From NCBI GenBank assembly GCA_937974555.1, contig CALJKR010000083.1, positions 62,001 through 126,000 of the forward strand: a stretch of 64,000 nt of DNA, in the 5' to 3' direction. The notes beneath the pieces were generated by a model. That model ran no database searches and was not told the DNA's origin. It saw nothing but the letters and a program-made list of their open reading frames with translations. Position numbers and translations under genes: made by a program. Origin of the DNA: an uncultured Flavobacteriales bacterium. GTDB lineage: Bacteria > Bacteroidota > Bacteroidia > Flavobacteriales_D > Sanyastnellaceae. Shown here one piece after another: positions 24,888-33,636 of the stretch. Positions within the stretch are counted from its first letter, which is position 1, and every line of letters starts with the position of its first letter.

Positions 24888-26099
24888 ATGAATATTCACG
24901 AGTACCAAGGAAAGAGCATTTTATCGCAATATGGAGTTGCGGTTCAGCGTGGTTATGTTGCTTCAACACCTGAAGAGGCTAAGGAAGCGGCAGTGCGCCT
25001 ACAACAAGAGACAGGAACAGGATGGTTTGTGGTTAAAGCACAAATCCATGCCGGAGGTCGCGGAAAAGGAACCGTCACAGAAACAGGATCTCGTGGAGTT
25101 GTTTTGGCAAAAAGTATTGATGAGGTTCCAGAAAAGGCCCAAGGTATTTTGGGTGGTCACTTGGTAACACTTCAAACCAAAGCCTTAGGTAAATTGGTGA
25201 GCAAAGTATTTGTTGCTGAGGATGTGTATGCACCTGGTGCAAGCGAACCTCGCGAATTTTACATGTCTGTTTTGTTGGATCGCGGCCAAGGTCGTAACGT
25301 TATTGTTTATTCACCAGATGGTGGAATGAACATCGAAGAAGTTGCGGAGAAAACACCCGAGAGAATTTTTAAAGAAACCATAGATCCTTTGACCGGTGTT
25401 ACTGACTTTCAAACCAGAAAGATTGCATTTAACTTGGGATTGAGCGGTGAGGCTTTCAAGCAAATGGGCAAATTTGTAAAGGCTTTGTATGCTGCTTATG
25501 TGGGATGTGATGCCGCCATGTTTGAAATCAATCCGGTATTAAAAACGTCAGATGATCGCGTGATTGCAGTGGATGCTAAAGTGACTTTTGATGGAAACGG
25601 TTTGTTCCGTCATCCTGATTATCAGGCCATGCGCGATGTAACAGAGGAAGATCCAATCGAAGTAGAAGCGGGTGAAGCCGGTTTGAACTACGTGAAGTTG
25701 GACGGTAATGTGGGTTGTATGGTTAACGGAGCTGGTTTGGCGATGGCAACCATGGACATCATCAAATTGAGTGGTGGTGATCCTGCTAACTTTTTGGATG
25801 TTGGGGGAACAGCCGACGCTAAGCGCGTTGAAACCGCCTTCAGAATGATTCTTCGTGATTCTGCTGTTAAAGCCATTTTAGTAAACATATTTGGAGGAAT
25901 CGTTCGTTGTGATCGCGTAGCGCAAGGCGTTGTTGATGCTTACAAGAATATGGGAAATATCGAAGTGCCGATCATCGTCCGTTTGCAAGGAACCAATGCG
26001 GAAGAAGCCAAGCAATTGATTGATAATAGCGGTCTTGCGGTGCATAGTGCAATTACTTTGCAAGAAGCGGCTGACAAGGTTAAAGCTGTATTGGCATAA
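24888..26099 (+). CDS. sucC: Succinate-CoA ligase (ADP-forming) beta subunit
   Basis: SucC carries the nucleotide- and succinate-binding sites of the TCA-cycle enzyme that makes ATP from succinyl-CoA. The N terminus MNIHEYQGKSILSQYGV and ATP-grasp KAQIHAGGRGKG are diagnostic; the C-terminal VNIFGGIVRCD is the CoA-ligase beta-loop. At 403 residues it is full length. The alpha-subunit gene sucD is not adjacent, which is common in Bacteroidota. A terminator begins 23 bases after its stop, inside the next gene. Confidence 0.97.
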   Translation: MNIHEYQGKSILSQYGVAVQRGYVASTPEEAKEAAVRLQQETGTGWFVVKAQIHAGGRGKGTVTETGSRGVVLAKSIDEVPEKAQGILGGHLVTLQTKALGKLVSKVFVAEDVYAPGASEPREFYMSVLLDRGQGRNVIVYSPDGGMNIEEVAEKTPERIFKETIDPLTGVTDFQTRKIAFNLGLSGEAFKQMGKFVKALYAAYVGCDAAMFEINPVLKTSDDRVIAVDAKVTFDGNGLFRHPDYQAMRDVTEEDPIEVEAGEAGLNYVKLDGNVGCMVNGAGLAMATMDIIKLSGGDPANFLDVGGTADAKRVETAFRMILRDSAVKAILVNIFGGIVRCDRVAQGVVDAYKNMGNIEVPIIVRLQGTNAEEAKQLIDNSGLAVHSAITLQEAADKVKAVLA

Positions 26100-26531
26100 A
26101 TGAATTATAGTTTTCAAAAAGAAAGCGCAATGGACCTTCGTTCATTGCGCTTTTTGGTTTTATGGCCCCACAAGAGTGGAATTGAGGATTGTATTTTGGA
26201 TGCAGATTGGTATGCGGATACGTTGCATTTTTCAGCGCGTGATGAAAACAATGTGGTGGTAGCTTGCTGTACGGTGGTGGCTGAGTTGAAGGTCATTGAG
26301 AATTGTAGTTGCGCATATCGATTAAGGGCCATGGCTACCCATCCTGCCATTAGGGGCGCCGGAGTGGGTAAGGCCTTATTGGAATTTGCCATGTCCCATT
26401 ATCCCAATCAACATTTTTGGTGCGATGCCCGTCAAGTGGCGGTGCCTTTTTATGAAAAGTGTGGCTGGCAAGTGTATTCCTCAGTCTACGAGATTCCACA
26501 AATAGGCCCTCATTTTTTAATGATGAAATAA
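26100..26531 (+). CDS. GNAT-family N-acetyltransferase
   Basis: A 143-residue acetyltransferase. The acetyl-CoA loop RGAGVGKALLEFA (about 84-96) and the late FYEKCGW motif are characteristic. The N-terminal LRFLVLWPHKSG block resembles the Bacteroidota subfamily that keeps an LRxxVLWP motif. The substrate is unknown. The ATG at 26100 directly follows the sucC stop; ATG 26130 is an alternative. A strong terminator hairpin (26122-26155) overlaps its first codons, so read-through from sucC should be limited, and no separate promoter after the hairpin is visible. Confidence 0.85.
   Translation: MNYSFQKESAMDLRSLRFLVLWPHKSGIEDCILDADWYADTLHFSARDENNVVVACCTVVAELKVIENCSCAYRLRAMATHPAIRGAGVGKALLEFAMSHYPNQHFWCDARQVAVPFYEKCGWQVYSSVYEIPQIGPHFLMMK
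26122..26155 (+). terminator. Rho-independent terminator after sucC, inside the GNAT coding start
   Basis: AAAGCGCAATG (26122-26132) pairs with CATTGCGCTTT (26143-26153), extended inward by three pairs to a short C/U loop, and is followed by T residues. It lies 23-56 bases after the sucC stop and covers codons 8 to 19 of the GNAT frame. Confidence 0.8.
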
Positions 26532-26557
26532 AAAAGGCGATCGTAGATCGCCTTTTT
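26531..26557. terminator. Bidirectional terminator between GNAT and the M49 peptidase
   Basis: Perfect arms AAAAAGGCGATC and GATCGCCTTTTT around a GTA loop, with A and T runs on both sides. It serves the convergent GNAT (+) and peptidase M49 (-) genes and begins at the last base of the GNAT stop. Confidence 0.9.
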
Positions 26558-26572
26558 TTTGAGGAAGCACGG

Positions 26573-28597
26573 TTATTTCAAAAATCCATGACGTTGACTG
26601 TACATCAACATTTGTTCTGAAAAATCTTTCATATAGGTAACACGCACATCGATGATTTGTCCTTGTGCATCTGTTACAGGCTCTAAAACAGGATTCATAA
26701 ATCCATTGTATGGAGGAATGTTTAACTGATCGGAACGCATAACAACTTCCTTATGGATATCCAAGTCTACTTTTTTACCGTAACCATCTGCCAAAGCCTT
26801 TGCGGCGGCGTAATCGCCCTGAGAAGTAATACGTTGGACTTCATTCAATAGCTTACCTACGAGGTTTCTAATTTCTTTGTAGTCTCGGATGTCAAAATAT
26901 GTTTTGCCGTCTCGTTCTATACGAACAATGGCGGGAGTTTCACTGTTCTGGGCTTGTTCAAAAATCCAGTTGCAGATCCAAGCTCTATTGCGCATGTGGG
27001 CTTCCTCAAGTTCTTCTTCAAATTTCAAACGGCGCAATTGTACGAGCATTCCGTTTCTGAAATAACCATCATACTCGGCCATTCCCACTTCAAGACTTGG
27101 CATCAAGCCCCATTCTACCAATTGTGGGTCCATCACATAATACAAAGCAACCAAGTCCGCACGACCTTCTTCAATGGTAGAGGCAAACTCTTTCAAGGTT
27201 TGTGAAGAAGGAGAGACTCCATTTTCCAATTGACCGCTGGCATGACCGATTACTTCATGCATGGCAGTGTGCATTTTTCCAGCTATCTCACCATATTTAA
27301 TGGCGCGATCAATCTCTTCCAAATCATGAGCAAATTCAGTGAGCATTCCTGATCCACCAGCCTTGTTATTGGCATCTTCAATGTTTCCCAAGCTAACGCT
27401 TTTGGAACCATGCATGGTTCTTATCCATTGGGCATTTGGAAGATTAACTCCAATGGGGGTGGATGGATTGGCGTCGCCACATTCTCCGGCAACATTCACC
27501 ACCTTGTAAGTGATGCCTTTTACTTCTTTCTTTTTATGCTCTGGTGCGGTGGGACTGTTATCTTCAAACCATTGGGCATGATCCATCATTACTTTCATGC
27601 GATCACTGGCTTCAAAATCATTGATTTCTACAATGGTCTCGTAAGAACCTCTGTTACCTAGCGGGTCGTTGTATACTTCAACAAATCCATGTATGAAGTC
27701 AATATCGCCTTCCGTTGCACGCGCCCATTGGATGTTGAAATCATCCCAAGCCTTTAAATCACCGGTTTTGTAGAATTGAATGAGCTTTCTAATAACCACG
27801 GCTTGCTTGTCATTTTCAGCAACGCGTTCCGCGCGTTCCAACCACATCACCACTTGCTCCAATGCCTTGCCATATTTACCGCCAACTTTGTACACCTCTT
27901 CTTGAAGTTTTCCGTTGACTTTAACCAAGTCGGCGTTGATGCCATATGAAAGGGGAGTGCGATCCTCCTTTTTAATCTTGCTCGCATAGTAGGCCAATGC
28001 TTCTTCAGTAGTAATGCCGGGTCCATAGAAATTGACAGATGAGTTTTCTACCAATCCTTTGCTTGCATCTTTCTCAACCTTTTTGGGTGCAATATTGGGA
28101 TTGAAAATCACCTCGAAAATCTCTTTGGAGATTTCAGTTTGCGTCGCTATGGCAATCTTTTCAAGAAAAGACTGACTGAATTGCGGTTGATGCTTTTGAT
28201 TGGAATAGTGATGGTGAATACCGTTACTCATCCAAATTTGCTTCAAATACGTTTCAAATTGTTTCCATTCAGGCGCAGTTTTATCGCCTTGGTAACGCAT
28301 ATAAATGTTTTCTAAAGCAGTGCGTATGGCCAGATTGTATTTTCCATTTTGTGCCCACATGATGTCTCTTCCTGCCAGACCAGCTTGGGTGAGATAGTAT
28401 ACCAATTCTTTCTGACGAGGGGTTAAACGATCAAAGTTTGGCAACTCGTATCTTAAAATTCTGATGTCGGCAAATCGGTCCGCTTCATAAACGAATGTGC
28501 TCTCTGTTCGCTTCAATTCCCGCTCTTGTGCCGATGCGTGAAGACCAGTGCTGAGCGCCGCAACGCATAGAACTCCTTTAATCAATAATCTTTTCAT
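26573..28597 (-). CDS. Dipeptidyl-peptidase III-like zinc peptidase (family M49)
   Basis: A 674-residue secreted metallopeptidase. The signal peptide runs to about residue 24 (ASAQ). The zinc motif HEVIGH is the M49 HEXXGH form, with the third ligand in EEGRADLVALYY. Bacteroidota members are often labelled as dihydrofolate reductase by error; nothing here supports that. M49 enzymes release dipeptides from short peptides; the secreted form probably acts in the periplasm. The ATG at 28597 is chosen for the signal peptide. A -7 element is at 28617-28624. Confidence 0.88.
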   Translation of the reverse strand: MKRLLIKGVLCVAALSTGLHASAQERELKRTESTFVYEADRFADIRILRYELPNFDRLTPRQKELVYYLTQAGLAGRDIMWAQNGKYNLAIRTALENIYMRYQGDKTAPEWKQFETYLKQIWMSNGIHHHYSNQKHQPQFSQSFLEKIAIATQTEISKEIFEVIFNPNIAPKKVEKDASKGLVENSSVNFYGPGITTEEALAYYASKIKKEDRTPLSYGINADLVKVNGKLQEEVYKVGGKYGKALEQVVMWLERAERVAENDKQAVVIRKLIQFYKTGDLKAWDDFNIQWARATEGDIDFIHGFVEVYNDPLGNRGSYETIVEINDFEASDRMKVMMDHAQWFEDNSPTAPEHKKKEVKGITYKVVNVAGECGDANPSTPIGVNLPNAQWIRTMHGSKSVSLGNIEDANNKAGGSGMLTEFAHDLEEIDRAIKYGEIAGKMHTAMHEVIGHASGQLENGVSPSSQTLKEFASTIEEGRADLVALYYVMDPQLVEWGLMPSLEVGMAEYDGYFRNGMLVQLRRLKFEEELEEAHMRNRAWICNWIFEQAQNSETPAIVRIERDGKTYFDIRDYKEIRNLVGKLLNEVQRITSQGDYAAAKALADGYGKKVDLDIHKEVVMRSDQLNIPPYNGFMNPVLEPVTDAQGQIIDVRVTYMKDFSEQMLMYSQRHGFLK

Positions 28598-28616
28598 AAA
28601 TTTCAATTGAGAATCC

Positions 28617-28624
28617 GAATATAC
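28617..28624 (-). promoter_or_regulatory. -7 promoter element of the M49 peptidase gene
   Basis: Minus-strand TATATTCG fits TAnnTTCG and lies 19 bp before the ATG at 28597. Confidence 0.45.
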
Positions 28625-28701
28625 AGCCAGAGGGAAATGGAAGTTTTTTCGAAATTTCAAGAAAAATCGCGACTTATTAACAAATTAACAAGGTTCCTTT
28701 T

Positions 28702-28709
28702 TATCTTCG
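28702..28709 (+). promoter_or_regulatory. -7 promoter element of apaG
   Basis: TATCTTCG fits TAnnTTCG and ends four bases before the apaG ATG; a leaderless transcript is likely. Confidence 0.5.
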
Positions 28710-28713
28710 CTTC

Positions 28714-29100
28714 ATGTTGAAATTGACTACTGCAGGAGTGAAAATTGAGGTCTTGACCAAATATGAAGAAGGCATTAGCAGTCCAGTTTTGAATAGCTAT
28801 GTTTTTTCATATCAGATTACGATAGAAAACACCAATGATTTCCCGATACAATTGATGAGAAGGTTTTGGGATATTTTTGATTCATCTGGGCAATGCAGAG
28901 AGGTAGAGGGATCTGGTGTTGTCGGAGAGCAACCCTATATCGCGCCTCATGGAACATTCACTTACAATTCTGCTTGTGATTTAAAAAGTCCACGTGGGAA
29001 AATGTCGGGGTACTACACGATGATGAATCATTTGTCTGACGAATTGTTCATTGTGCGTGTTCCTGATTTCCTATTGGAAGTTCCTTTTGCTTTGAATTGA
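28714..29100 (+). CDS. apaG: ApaG-domain protein
   Basis: A 128-residue beta-sandwich protein of the ApaG family. The core SYQITIENTNDFPIQLMRRFW, the GSGVVGEQP loop and the SPRGKMSGYY block are family hallmarks. ApaG has been linked to cobalt/magnesium resistance genetically, but its molecular role is not settled. It stands alone, between its own promoter and a bidirectional terminator shared with the RRM gene. Confidence 0.94.
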   Translation: MLKLTTAGVKIEVLTKYEEGISSPVLNSYVFSYQITIENTNDFPIQLMRRFWDIFDSSGQCREVEGSGVVGEQPYIAPHGTFTYNSACDLKSPRGKMSGYYTMMNHLSDELFIVRVPDFLLEVPFALN

Positions 29101-29121
29101 TCAATCGAATTTGTACAACAA

Positions 29122-29148
29122 AAAAAGCCGCCCAATGGGCGGCTTTTT
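29122..29148. terminator. Bidirectional terminator between apaG and the RRM gene
   Basis: Perfect 12-bp arms AAAAAGCCGCCC and GGGCGGCTTTTT around an AAT loop, with A and T tracts on either side. It ends transcription of both convergent genes. Confidence 0.92.
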
Positions 29149-29169
29149 CATTTGAAAGATTCAATATTA

Positions 29170-29421
29170 TTAACGTGGAGCGCGCTCTTCAGCTACTTTA
29201 ACATTGATTCGACGGCCACTCAATTCGCTTTGATCCAAAGCTGAAATTGCAGAATGTGCAGCATCGTCGTTGTCCATTTCAACAAAACCAAATCCACGTG
29301 AGCGACCTGTCTCACGATCTTTGATGATGCGAGCGCTAGTTACGTTACCGTAAGCTTGAAATGCACTCTCTAACTCTTCTCTAGTAAGGCTGAAGGGTAA
29401 GCCTGAAACAAAAATGTTCAT
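29170..29421 (-). CDS. RNA-binding protein with a single RRM domain
   Basis: An 83-residue single RNA recognition motif. RNP2 is NIFVSGL near the N terminus and RNP1 is RGFGFVEM (about 46-53). Small RRM proteins of this kind are abundant in Bacteroidota and often cold-inducible. ATG 29421 is the homologous start; the frame is open 16 codons further upstream, but that stretch is AT-rich leader. The leader holds a small hairpin (29445-29462) after a full-consensus -7 element. Confidence 0.93.
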   Translation of the reverse strand: MNIFVSGLPFSLTREELESAFQAYGNVTSARIIKDRETGRSRGFGFVEMDNDDAAHSAISALDQSELSGRRINVKVAEERAPR

Positions 29422-29444
29422 GAAATAAAAATTAAAAAAATTAA

Positions 29445-29462
29445 ACCTATACTTTAATAGGT
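29445..29462 (-). promoter_or_regulatory. Hairpin in the 5' leader of the RRM gene
   Basis: ACCTAT and ATAGGT are separated by six bases and lie just after the predicted transcription start and 24 bases before the ATG. It could influence translation or stability; this is inference from the inverted repeat only. Confidence 0.35.
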
Positions 29463-29466
29463 GAAA

Positions 29467-29474
29467 CAAATATA
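29467..29474 (-). promoter_or_regulatory. -7 promoter element of the RRM gene
   Basis: Minus-strand TATATTTG is a full match to TAnnTTTG, 45 bp before the ATG. Confidence 0.55.
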
Positions 29475-29554
29475 GACGAAATAATCAATTTTCCAAGTTT
29501 CGATGAAATTTATATTTCATATTCGCGGCCTAAACCAAAATTATACCGGGCGTT

Positions 29555-30124
29555 ATGTCAAACATATTGGAAACCAGTTGGAAATCGGGGAAGTCTTTTC
29601 TTGACTTTTTTCGTTGGATTCAGGACCTGCACAAGGAGAATTTAGTGACAGGACAACTTCAGAATGATGATCTTTTGGAATATAGTTTACTCAACGAAAA
29701 GCGGATGTCCAGGCTTATAAAGCATGGGCAAGTAGGGGAAATCGTTGAGAATGATGCTCGAGGAGTGGCGTATGCATTGGTAATCACAGAAGGATGGTGT
29801 GGAGATAGTGCGCAAACGCTGCCGTTTTTTGATAAATGGTGTGCAATGAAGGGCGTAGAATTGAGAATCGTGGGAAGGGATGACAACGAGTCATTGATGG
29901 ACCTGTATTTAACCAATGGATCGAGAAGTATTCCCATCATGATTGGATTGGACAATCAATTCAAGGAGGTATTTAGGTGGGGGCCGAGACCTGCAATTCT
30001 TGCAGAAAAGATCAAGGAATGGAAAGAGTCAGGACTAGAAAAAAAGGAAATGGGTTTACTGATGCATCAGTGGTATACCGAGAATAAAGGCCAAGCGGTT
30101 TGGCAAGAGTGGGAAGCAATGTAA
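29555..30124 (+). CDS. Thioredoxin-family protein (single-cysteine WCGDS type)
   Basis: A 189-residue soluble thioredoxin-fold protein without a signal peptide. The active-site position reads ITEGWCGDSAQ, so the second redox cysteine of CxxC is replaced by serine, and the cis-proline loop is RSIPIM. The family is common in Bacteroidota; with one cysteine it is more likely a monothiol reductase or a binding protein than a classical thioredoxin. It precedes lgt by 19 bp, but lgt has its own -7 element. Confidence 0.82.
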   Translation: MSNILETSWKSGKSFLDFFRWIQDLHKENLVTGQLQNDDLLEYSLLNEKRMSRLIKHGQVGEIVENDARGVAYALVITEGWCGDSAQTLPFFDKWCAMKGVELRIVGRDDNESLMDLYLTNGSRSIPIMIGLDNQFKEVFRWGPRPAILAEKIKEWKESGLEKKEMGLLMHQWYTENKGQAVWQEWEAM

Positions 30125-30131
30125 CAAGGAT

Positions 30132-30139
30132 TATCTTTG
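30132..30139 (+). promoter_or_regulatory. -7 promoter element of lgt
   Basis: TATCTTTG matches TAnnTTTG and ends four bases before the lgt ATG. It overlaps the space right after the thioredoxin-like gene. Confidence 0.5.
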
Positions 30140-30143
30140 CAGC

Positions 30144-31322
30144 ATGTACCCAACACTTTATCACGCGATCTTGGATCTTTTCGGATGGGATATTCCGTTT
30201 TTAAAGTTGCTCAATAGCTTCGGTTTTTTTGTTGCAATGGCTTTTGTGACGGCTTCGTATATCCTCAAATTGGAGATGAAGCGCATGGAGAACTTGGGTG
30301 TGTTTCCCAGTCAAAAAGTTAAAGTGATCATTGGGTCAGGACCAGACTGGACGGAGATTGTAACCAACGGGGTAATGGGCTTTTTAATGGGTTGGAAGGT
30401 GATTTATCTTTTGATCAATAGTCAAAAGCTTTTTGCGCATGGTCTGGCTCAGCGGGCATTATTTACTTCAGAAGGGTACGTCGGATTGGGATTGCTTTTG
30501 GGATTGGGTCTAGCGGGATGGAAATATTGGGAAGATAAAAAAGCCCAGCTACCAGAGCCGAAGACGGAGGTTCAGATACAACCTGCGCACACCTTGGTGG
30601 GCAGCATCACTTTTGTAGCTGCTGTGGCAGGTATGTCGGGAGCTAAGCTTTTTCATTTATTTGAAAATCCCCGTGAATTTGTTGCCTTTTTTACACATCC
30701 CAGTTTAGAAGGTTTTATCAGTGGACTTACCATTTATGGTGGTATCATTATAGGCTCGATTGTGGTGTTGTTGTATGCCAAGAAAAAGGGATTGCCATTG
30801 CTTCAATTGGCGGATGCCGCCGCACCCGGAATGATTTTAGCGTACGGGATTGGTAGAATGGGTTGTCAAGTGAGTGGTGATGGAGATTGGGGCATAGACA
30901 ATCCCAATCCAATGCCTGATGCATTGTCTTTTTTACCACAATGGCTTTGGTCTTATGATTATCCCAACAATGTCAACGGCATGGGTGAACCCATCAGCTC
31001 TGGCGTTGTATTTCCAGGTTATGGAACACACCTAGAGGTGCCCGTGTTCCCAACCCCCTTGTACGAGACCATTTGGGCCACTTTGATTTTCTTGACTCTT
31101 TGGTATTTGCGAAAAAAAATCACTGTGCCGGGGCTAATTTTTGGATGGTACTTGGTACTGAATGGTGTAGAACGATTTTTTATCGAGCAAATCAGGGTCA
31201 ACAATTTCATTTCATTTTTGGGAATGAAGTGGACACAAGCCATGTTTATTGCAGTGGTTTTTGTAGTGGGTGGATTGGGTTTTATTTATTGGCGAAAAAA
31301 ACAATATGACAGAGGGGCCTAA
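30144..31322 (+). CDS. lgt: Prolipoprotein diacylglyceryl transferase Lgt
   Basis: An inner-membrane enzyme that moves diacylglycerol from phosphatidylglycerol to the lipobox cysteine of prolipoproteins. Multiple membrane helices are visible, and the Lgt signature region reads GRMGCQVSGDGDWG; the late PTPLYE motif is intact. At 392 residues it is about 100 longer than E. coli Lgt, largely through extra N-terminal helices and a loop, as in other Bacteroidota. The mtaB gene overlaps its 3' end by 17 bases. Confidence 0.93.
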   Translation: MYPTLYHAILDLFGWDIPFLKLLNSFGFFVAMAFVTASYILKLEMKRMENLGVFPSQKVKVIIGSGPDWTEIVTNGVMGFLMGWKVIYLLINSQKLFAHGLAQRALFTSEGYVGLGLLLGLGLAGWKYWEDKKAQLPEPKTEVQIQPAHTLVGSITFVAAVAGMSGAKLFHLFENPREFVAFFTHPSLEGFISGLTIYGGIIIGSIVVLLYAKKKGLPLLQLADAAAPGMILAYGIGRMGCQVSGDGDWGIDNPNPMPDALSFLPQWLWSYDYPNNVNGMGEPISSGVVFPGYGTHLEVPVFPTPLYETIWATLIFLTLWYLRKKITVPGLIFGWYLVLNGVERFFIEQIRVNNFISFLGMKWTQAMFIAVVFVVGGLGFIYWRKKQYDRGA

Positions 31323-32583
31323 AGTGGCGTTCCATACTTTGGGATGCAAGTTGAATTTTTCTGAAACCAGTGAAATAGCGAAAATCCTAGCTACTGCGGG
31401 ATATGCTAAGGTGGAGATGAATGAGCATCCGGATGTGCTGGTCATCAACACTTGCAGTGTTACAGATCAAGCCGACCAGAAGTGCCGCAATATTGTGCGT
31501 CGAGCGGTAAAGCTAAACCCGGATGTTTTTGTTGCGGTGATTGGATGCTATGCTCAGTTGAAGCCAGAAGAGATTTTAAAAATCGATGGTGTTAATGTGG
31601 TTTTGGGTGCCAATGAAAAATTTAAAATTCTTGAGCACATTCAAACTAAGGAAAAAGAAAAACGAGCAGTAGTTGGACACATCAAAGAAGTAAATGAATT
31701 TGTGCCTTCATTTTCTTCAGGAGATAGAACCCGCACTTTTCTAAAAGTACAGGACGGATGTAATTATTTCTGTGCTTTTTGTACCATCCCATTGGCCAGA
31801 GGTAGATCTAGAAGCGCATCCATTGAAGAAACTTTGATTCAAGCCAAAAAAGCCATTGATACAGGGGCCAAGGAAATAGTGCTTACAGGTGTGAATATTG
31901 GCGATTTTGGAACAGCAAACGGAGAAACTTTTTTTGACTTAATCAAACAACTGGATGAGCTTGAAGGCATCGAGCGTTATAGAATTTCAAGTATCGAACC
32001 CAATCTGTTGAGCGAGGATATCATTGATTTTGTTGCGCGCTCCAAAAAGTTCATGCCTCATTTTCATATTCCATTGCAAAGTGGAGACGATGAGATTTTG
32101 AGAGCCATGCGGAGAAGATATAGAACGGATTTGTACAGAAACAGGATTGAAAGAATCAAACAACAAATACCGCACGCGTGCATTGGAGTGGATGTAATCA
32201 CAGGATTCCCTGGAGAAACGGACGCGTTGTTTTTGAACACGCTAAATTTCTTGAAGGATTTGCCAATCTCTTATCTTCATGTTTTCACCTACAGTGAACG
32301 TCCCAATACCACGGCGTTGAGAATTGACGAGGTTGTTCCCATGGGGGTTAGACAAGAACGCACCAATCAATTGCGCATGCTTTCTGAAAAGAAAAGGCGT
32401 GCATTCTATCAGCTGTTTGCTGGAGAAAGTAGGAAAGTGTTGTGGGAAGCCTCAGAAACGGAAGGGAGAATGTTGGGATATTCCGATAATTATGTGCGTG
32501 TCTCAAAGAAATGGAACCCTGATCAAATCAATACAGTGCAATGGGAAACATTGCAAGATGGTGACGTGCGATTTGATGATTAG
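31306..32583 (+). CDS. mtaB: tRNA (N6-threonylcarbamoyladenosine-C2)-methylthiotransferase MtaB
   Basis: A radical SAM enzyme that adds a methylthio group to t6A37 of tRNAs reading ANN codons. The N-terminal cluster cysteines are C14, C50 and C81, and the radical SAM triad is C152, C156 and C159 (CNYFCAFC). The GRSRS motif follows. At 425 residues it fits MtaB; the C-terminal TRAM domain is short or absent. The ATG at 31306 lies within lgt, so the genes are coupled. Confidence 0.93.
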   Translation: MTEGPKVAFHTLGCKLNFSETSEIAKILATAGYAKVEMNEHPDVLVINTCSVTDQADQKCRNIVRRAVKLNPDVFVAVIGCYAQLKPEEILKIDGVNVVLGANEKFKILEHIQTKEKEKRAVVGHIKEVNEFVPSFSSGDRTRTFLKVQDGCNYFCAFCTIPLARGRSRSASIEETLIQAKKAIDTGAKEIVLTGVNIGDFGTANGETFFDLIKQLDELEGIERYRISSIEPNLLSEDIIDFVARSKKFMPHFHIPLQSGDDEILRAMRRRYRTDLYRNRIERIKQQIPHACIGVDVITGFPGETDALFLNTLNFLKDLPISYLHVFTYSERPNTTALRIDEVVPMGVRQERTNQLRMLSEKKRRAFYQLFAGESRKVLWEASETEGRMLGYSDNYVRVSKKWNPDQINTVQWETLQDGDVRFDD

Positions 32584-32584
32584 T

Positions 32585-32860
32585 TTATTCGAATTTGGGC
32601 ATTGGCATCCAGTGGGTGACGGAATGAAAGAATAGGTTACTATTGCCTTCACCACCCCAAAAGTGGACTCCATGCTTTAATCCTTTCTCGCTATTGGCAG
32701 GATAAAAATCCTTGCAGAATTTCATAATCATGACTTCACGAAGCTCAAATTCTCCCGTTTTCCCGGGTAAAAAGAATTTGTTATTGGGAACAAAAACCAA
32801 TACCCGTTCTTCATCTTGCGGAAGTGAATCCTGAACTGAAATCCATTTTTGCGTGATCAT
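32585..32860 (-). CDS. DUF551 domain protein
   Basis: A 91-residue protein. It starts with KWISVQDSLPQDEERVLVFV and ends with THWMPMP, both features of DUF551, a small domain frequent in phages and scattered bacterial genes. Function is unknown. It overlaps the end of the enoyl-CoA hydratase gene by four bases, so it is the last gene of a long co-oriented run. A phage origin is possible but no other phage gene is near. Confidence 0.8.
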   Translation of the reverse strand: MITQKWISVQDSLPQDEERVLVFVPNNKFFLPGKTGEFELREVMIMKFCKDFYPANSEKGLKHGVHFWGGEGNSNLFFHSVTHWMPMPKFE

Positions 32861-33633
32861 TTGCCTGTGAAAATGGGGTTTCTTTTTTCGAGAAATGCTT
32901 GAACTCCTTCTTTATGATCAGCAGTTGCTCCAGCCAATAATTGAAACTCCAATTCTGTTTTCAATTGGCTTTGCAAATCTTGATTCATGCTTTTTTGTAG
33001 GGCAAATTTGGTATAAGCCAAGCCTTTGGTTGGCATTTGTGACAATCGCGAAGCCAAATCTAAAACGGCGTTTTCAAAAGCTTCGTCTTCCCAAGCGGCA
33101 TAGATCATACCCATTTCTTGTGCTTGCTCAGCGGTGATTTTTTCACCTAACATCATTTGCGCAATGGCCCGCTGGTAGCCAACGAGACGAGGTAAAAAGA
33201 AAGTACCTCCACTGTCAGGAACCAATCCAATTTTGGAAAAGGCCTGTATAAAGGAGGCTGATTTTTTGGCGACAACAAAATCACATGCCAAAGCGATATT
33301 GGCTCCTGCACCCGCGGCAACGCCATTTACAGCCGCGATGACGGGCTTGGGCATTTGGGTGATTCGCTCAATGGATGGATTGTATCCTTCTTCAATTATT
33401 TTTTTTAGCCCAGGGCCTTGGGGGTCAACAGCTTCTTGTAAGTTTTGACCTGCACAGAAAGCTTTTCCTTCACCGGTAATGATTACACAACGGATTTCAT
33501 CGTTTGTGCTATACTCAGACAATACGGCATTAAAGGAGTCAGCCATTGCTCGGTTGAAACTATTGAACTTATCTGCACGATTCAATGTTATAGTGCCAAT
33601 TCCGTTTTCTATTTTTGAAGTTATCAAGCTCAT
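32857..33633 (-). CDS. Enoyl-CoA hydratase/isomerase family protein, PaaG type
   Basis: A 258-residue crotonase-fold protein. The oxyanion-hole motifs are GKAFCAGQNLQE (about 56-67) and NGVAAGAGANIALACD (about 104-119). The sequence resembles PaaG, the ring 1,2-epoxyphenylacetyl-CoA isomerase, but no other paa gene lies here, so it may serve another acyl-CoA. Soluble. It is three bases after the BioY-like gene and overlaps DUF551. Confidence 0.9.
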   Translation of the reverse strand: MSLITSKIENGIGTITLNRADKFNSFNRAMADSFNAVLSEYSTNDEIRCVIITGEGKAFCAGQNLQEAVDPQGPGLKKIIEEGYNPSIERITQMPKPVIAAVNGVAAGAGANIALACDFVVAKKSASFIQAFSKIGLVPDSGGTFFLPRLVGYQRAIAQMMLGEKITAEQAQEMGMIYAAWEDEAFENAVLDLASRLSQMPTKGLAYTKFALQKSMNQDLQSQLKTELEFQLLAGATADHKEGVQAFLEKRNPIFTGK

Positions 33634-33636
33634 GGG

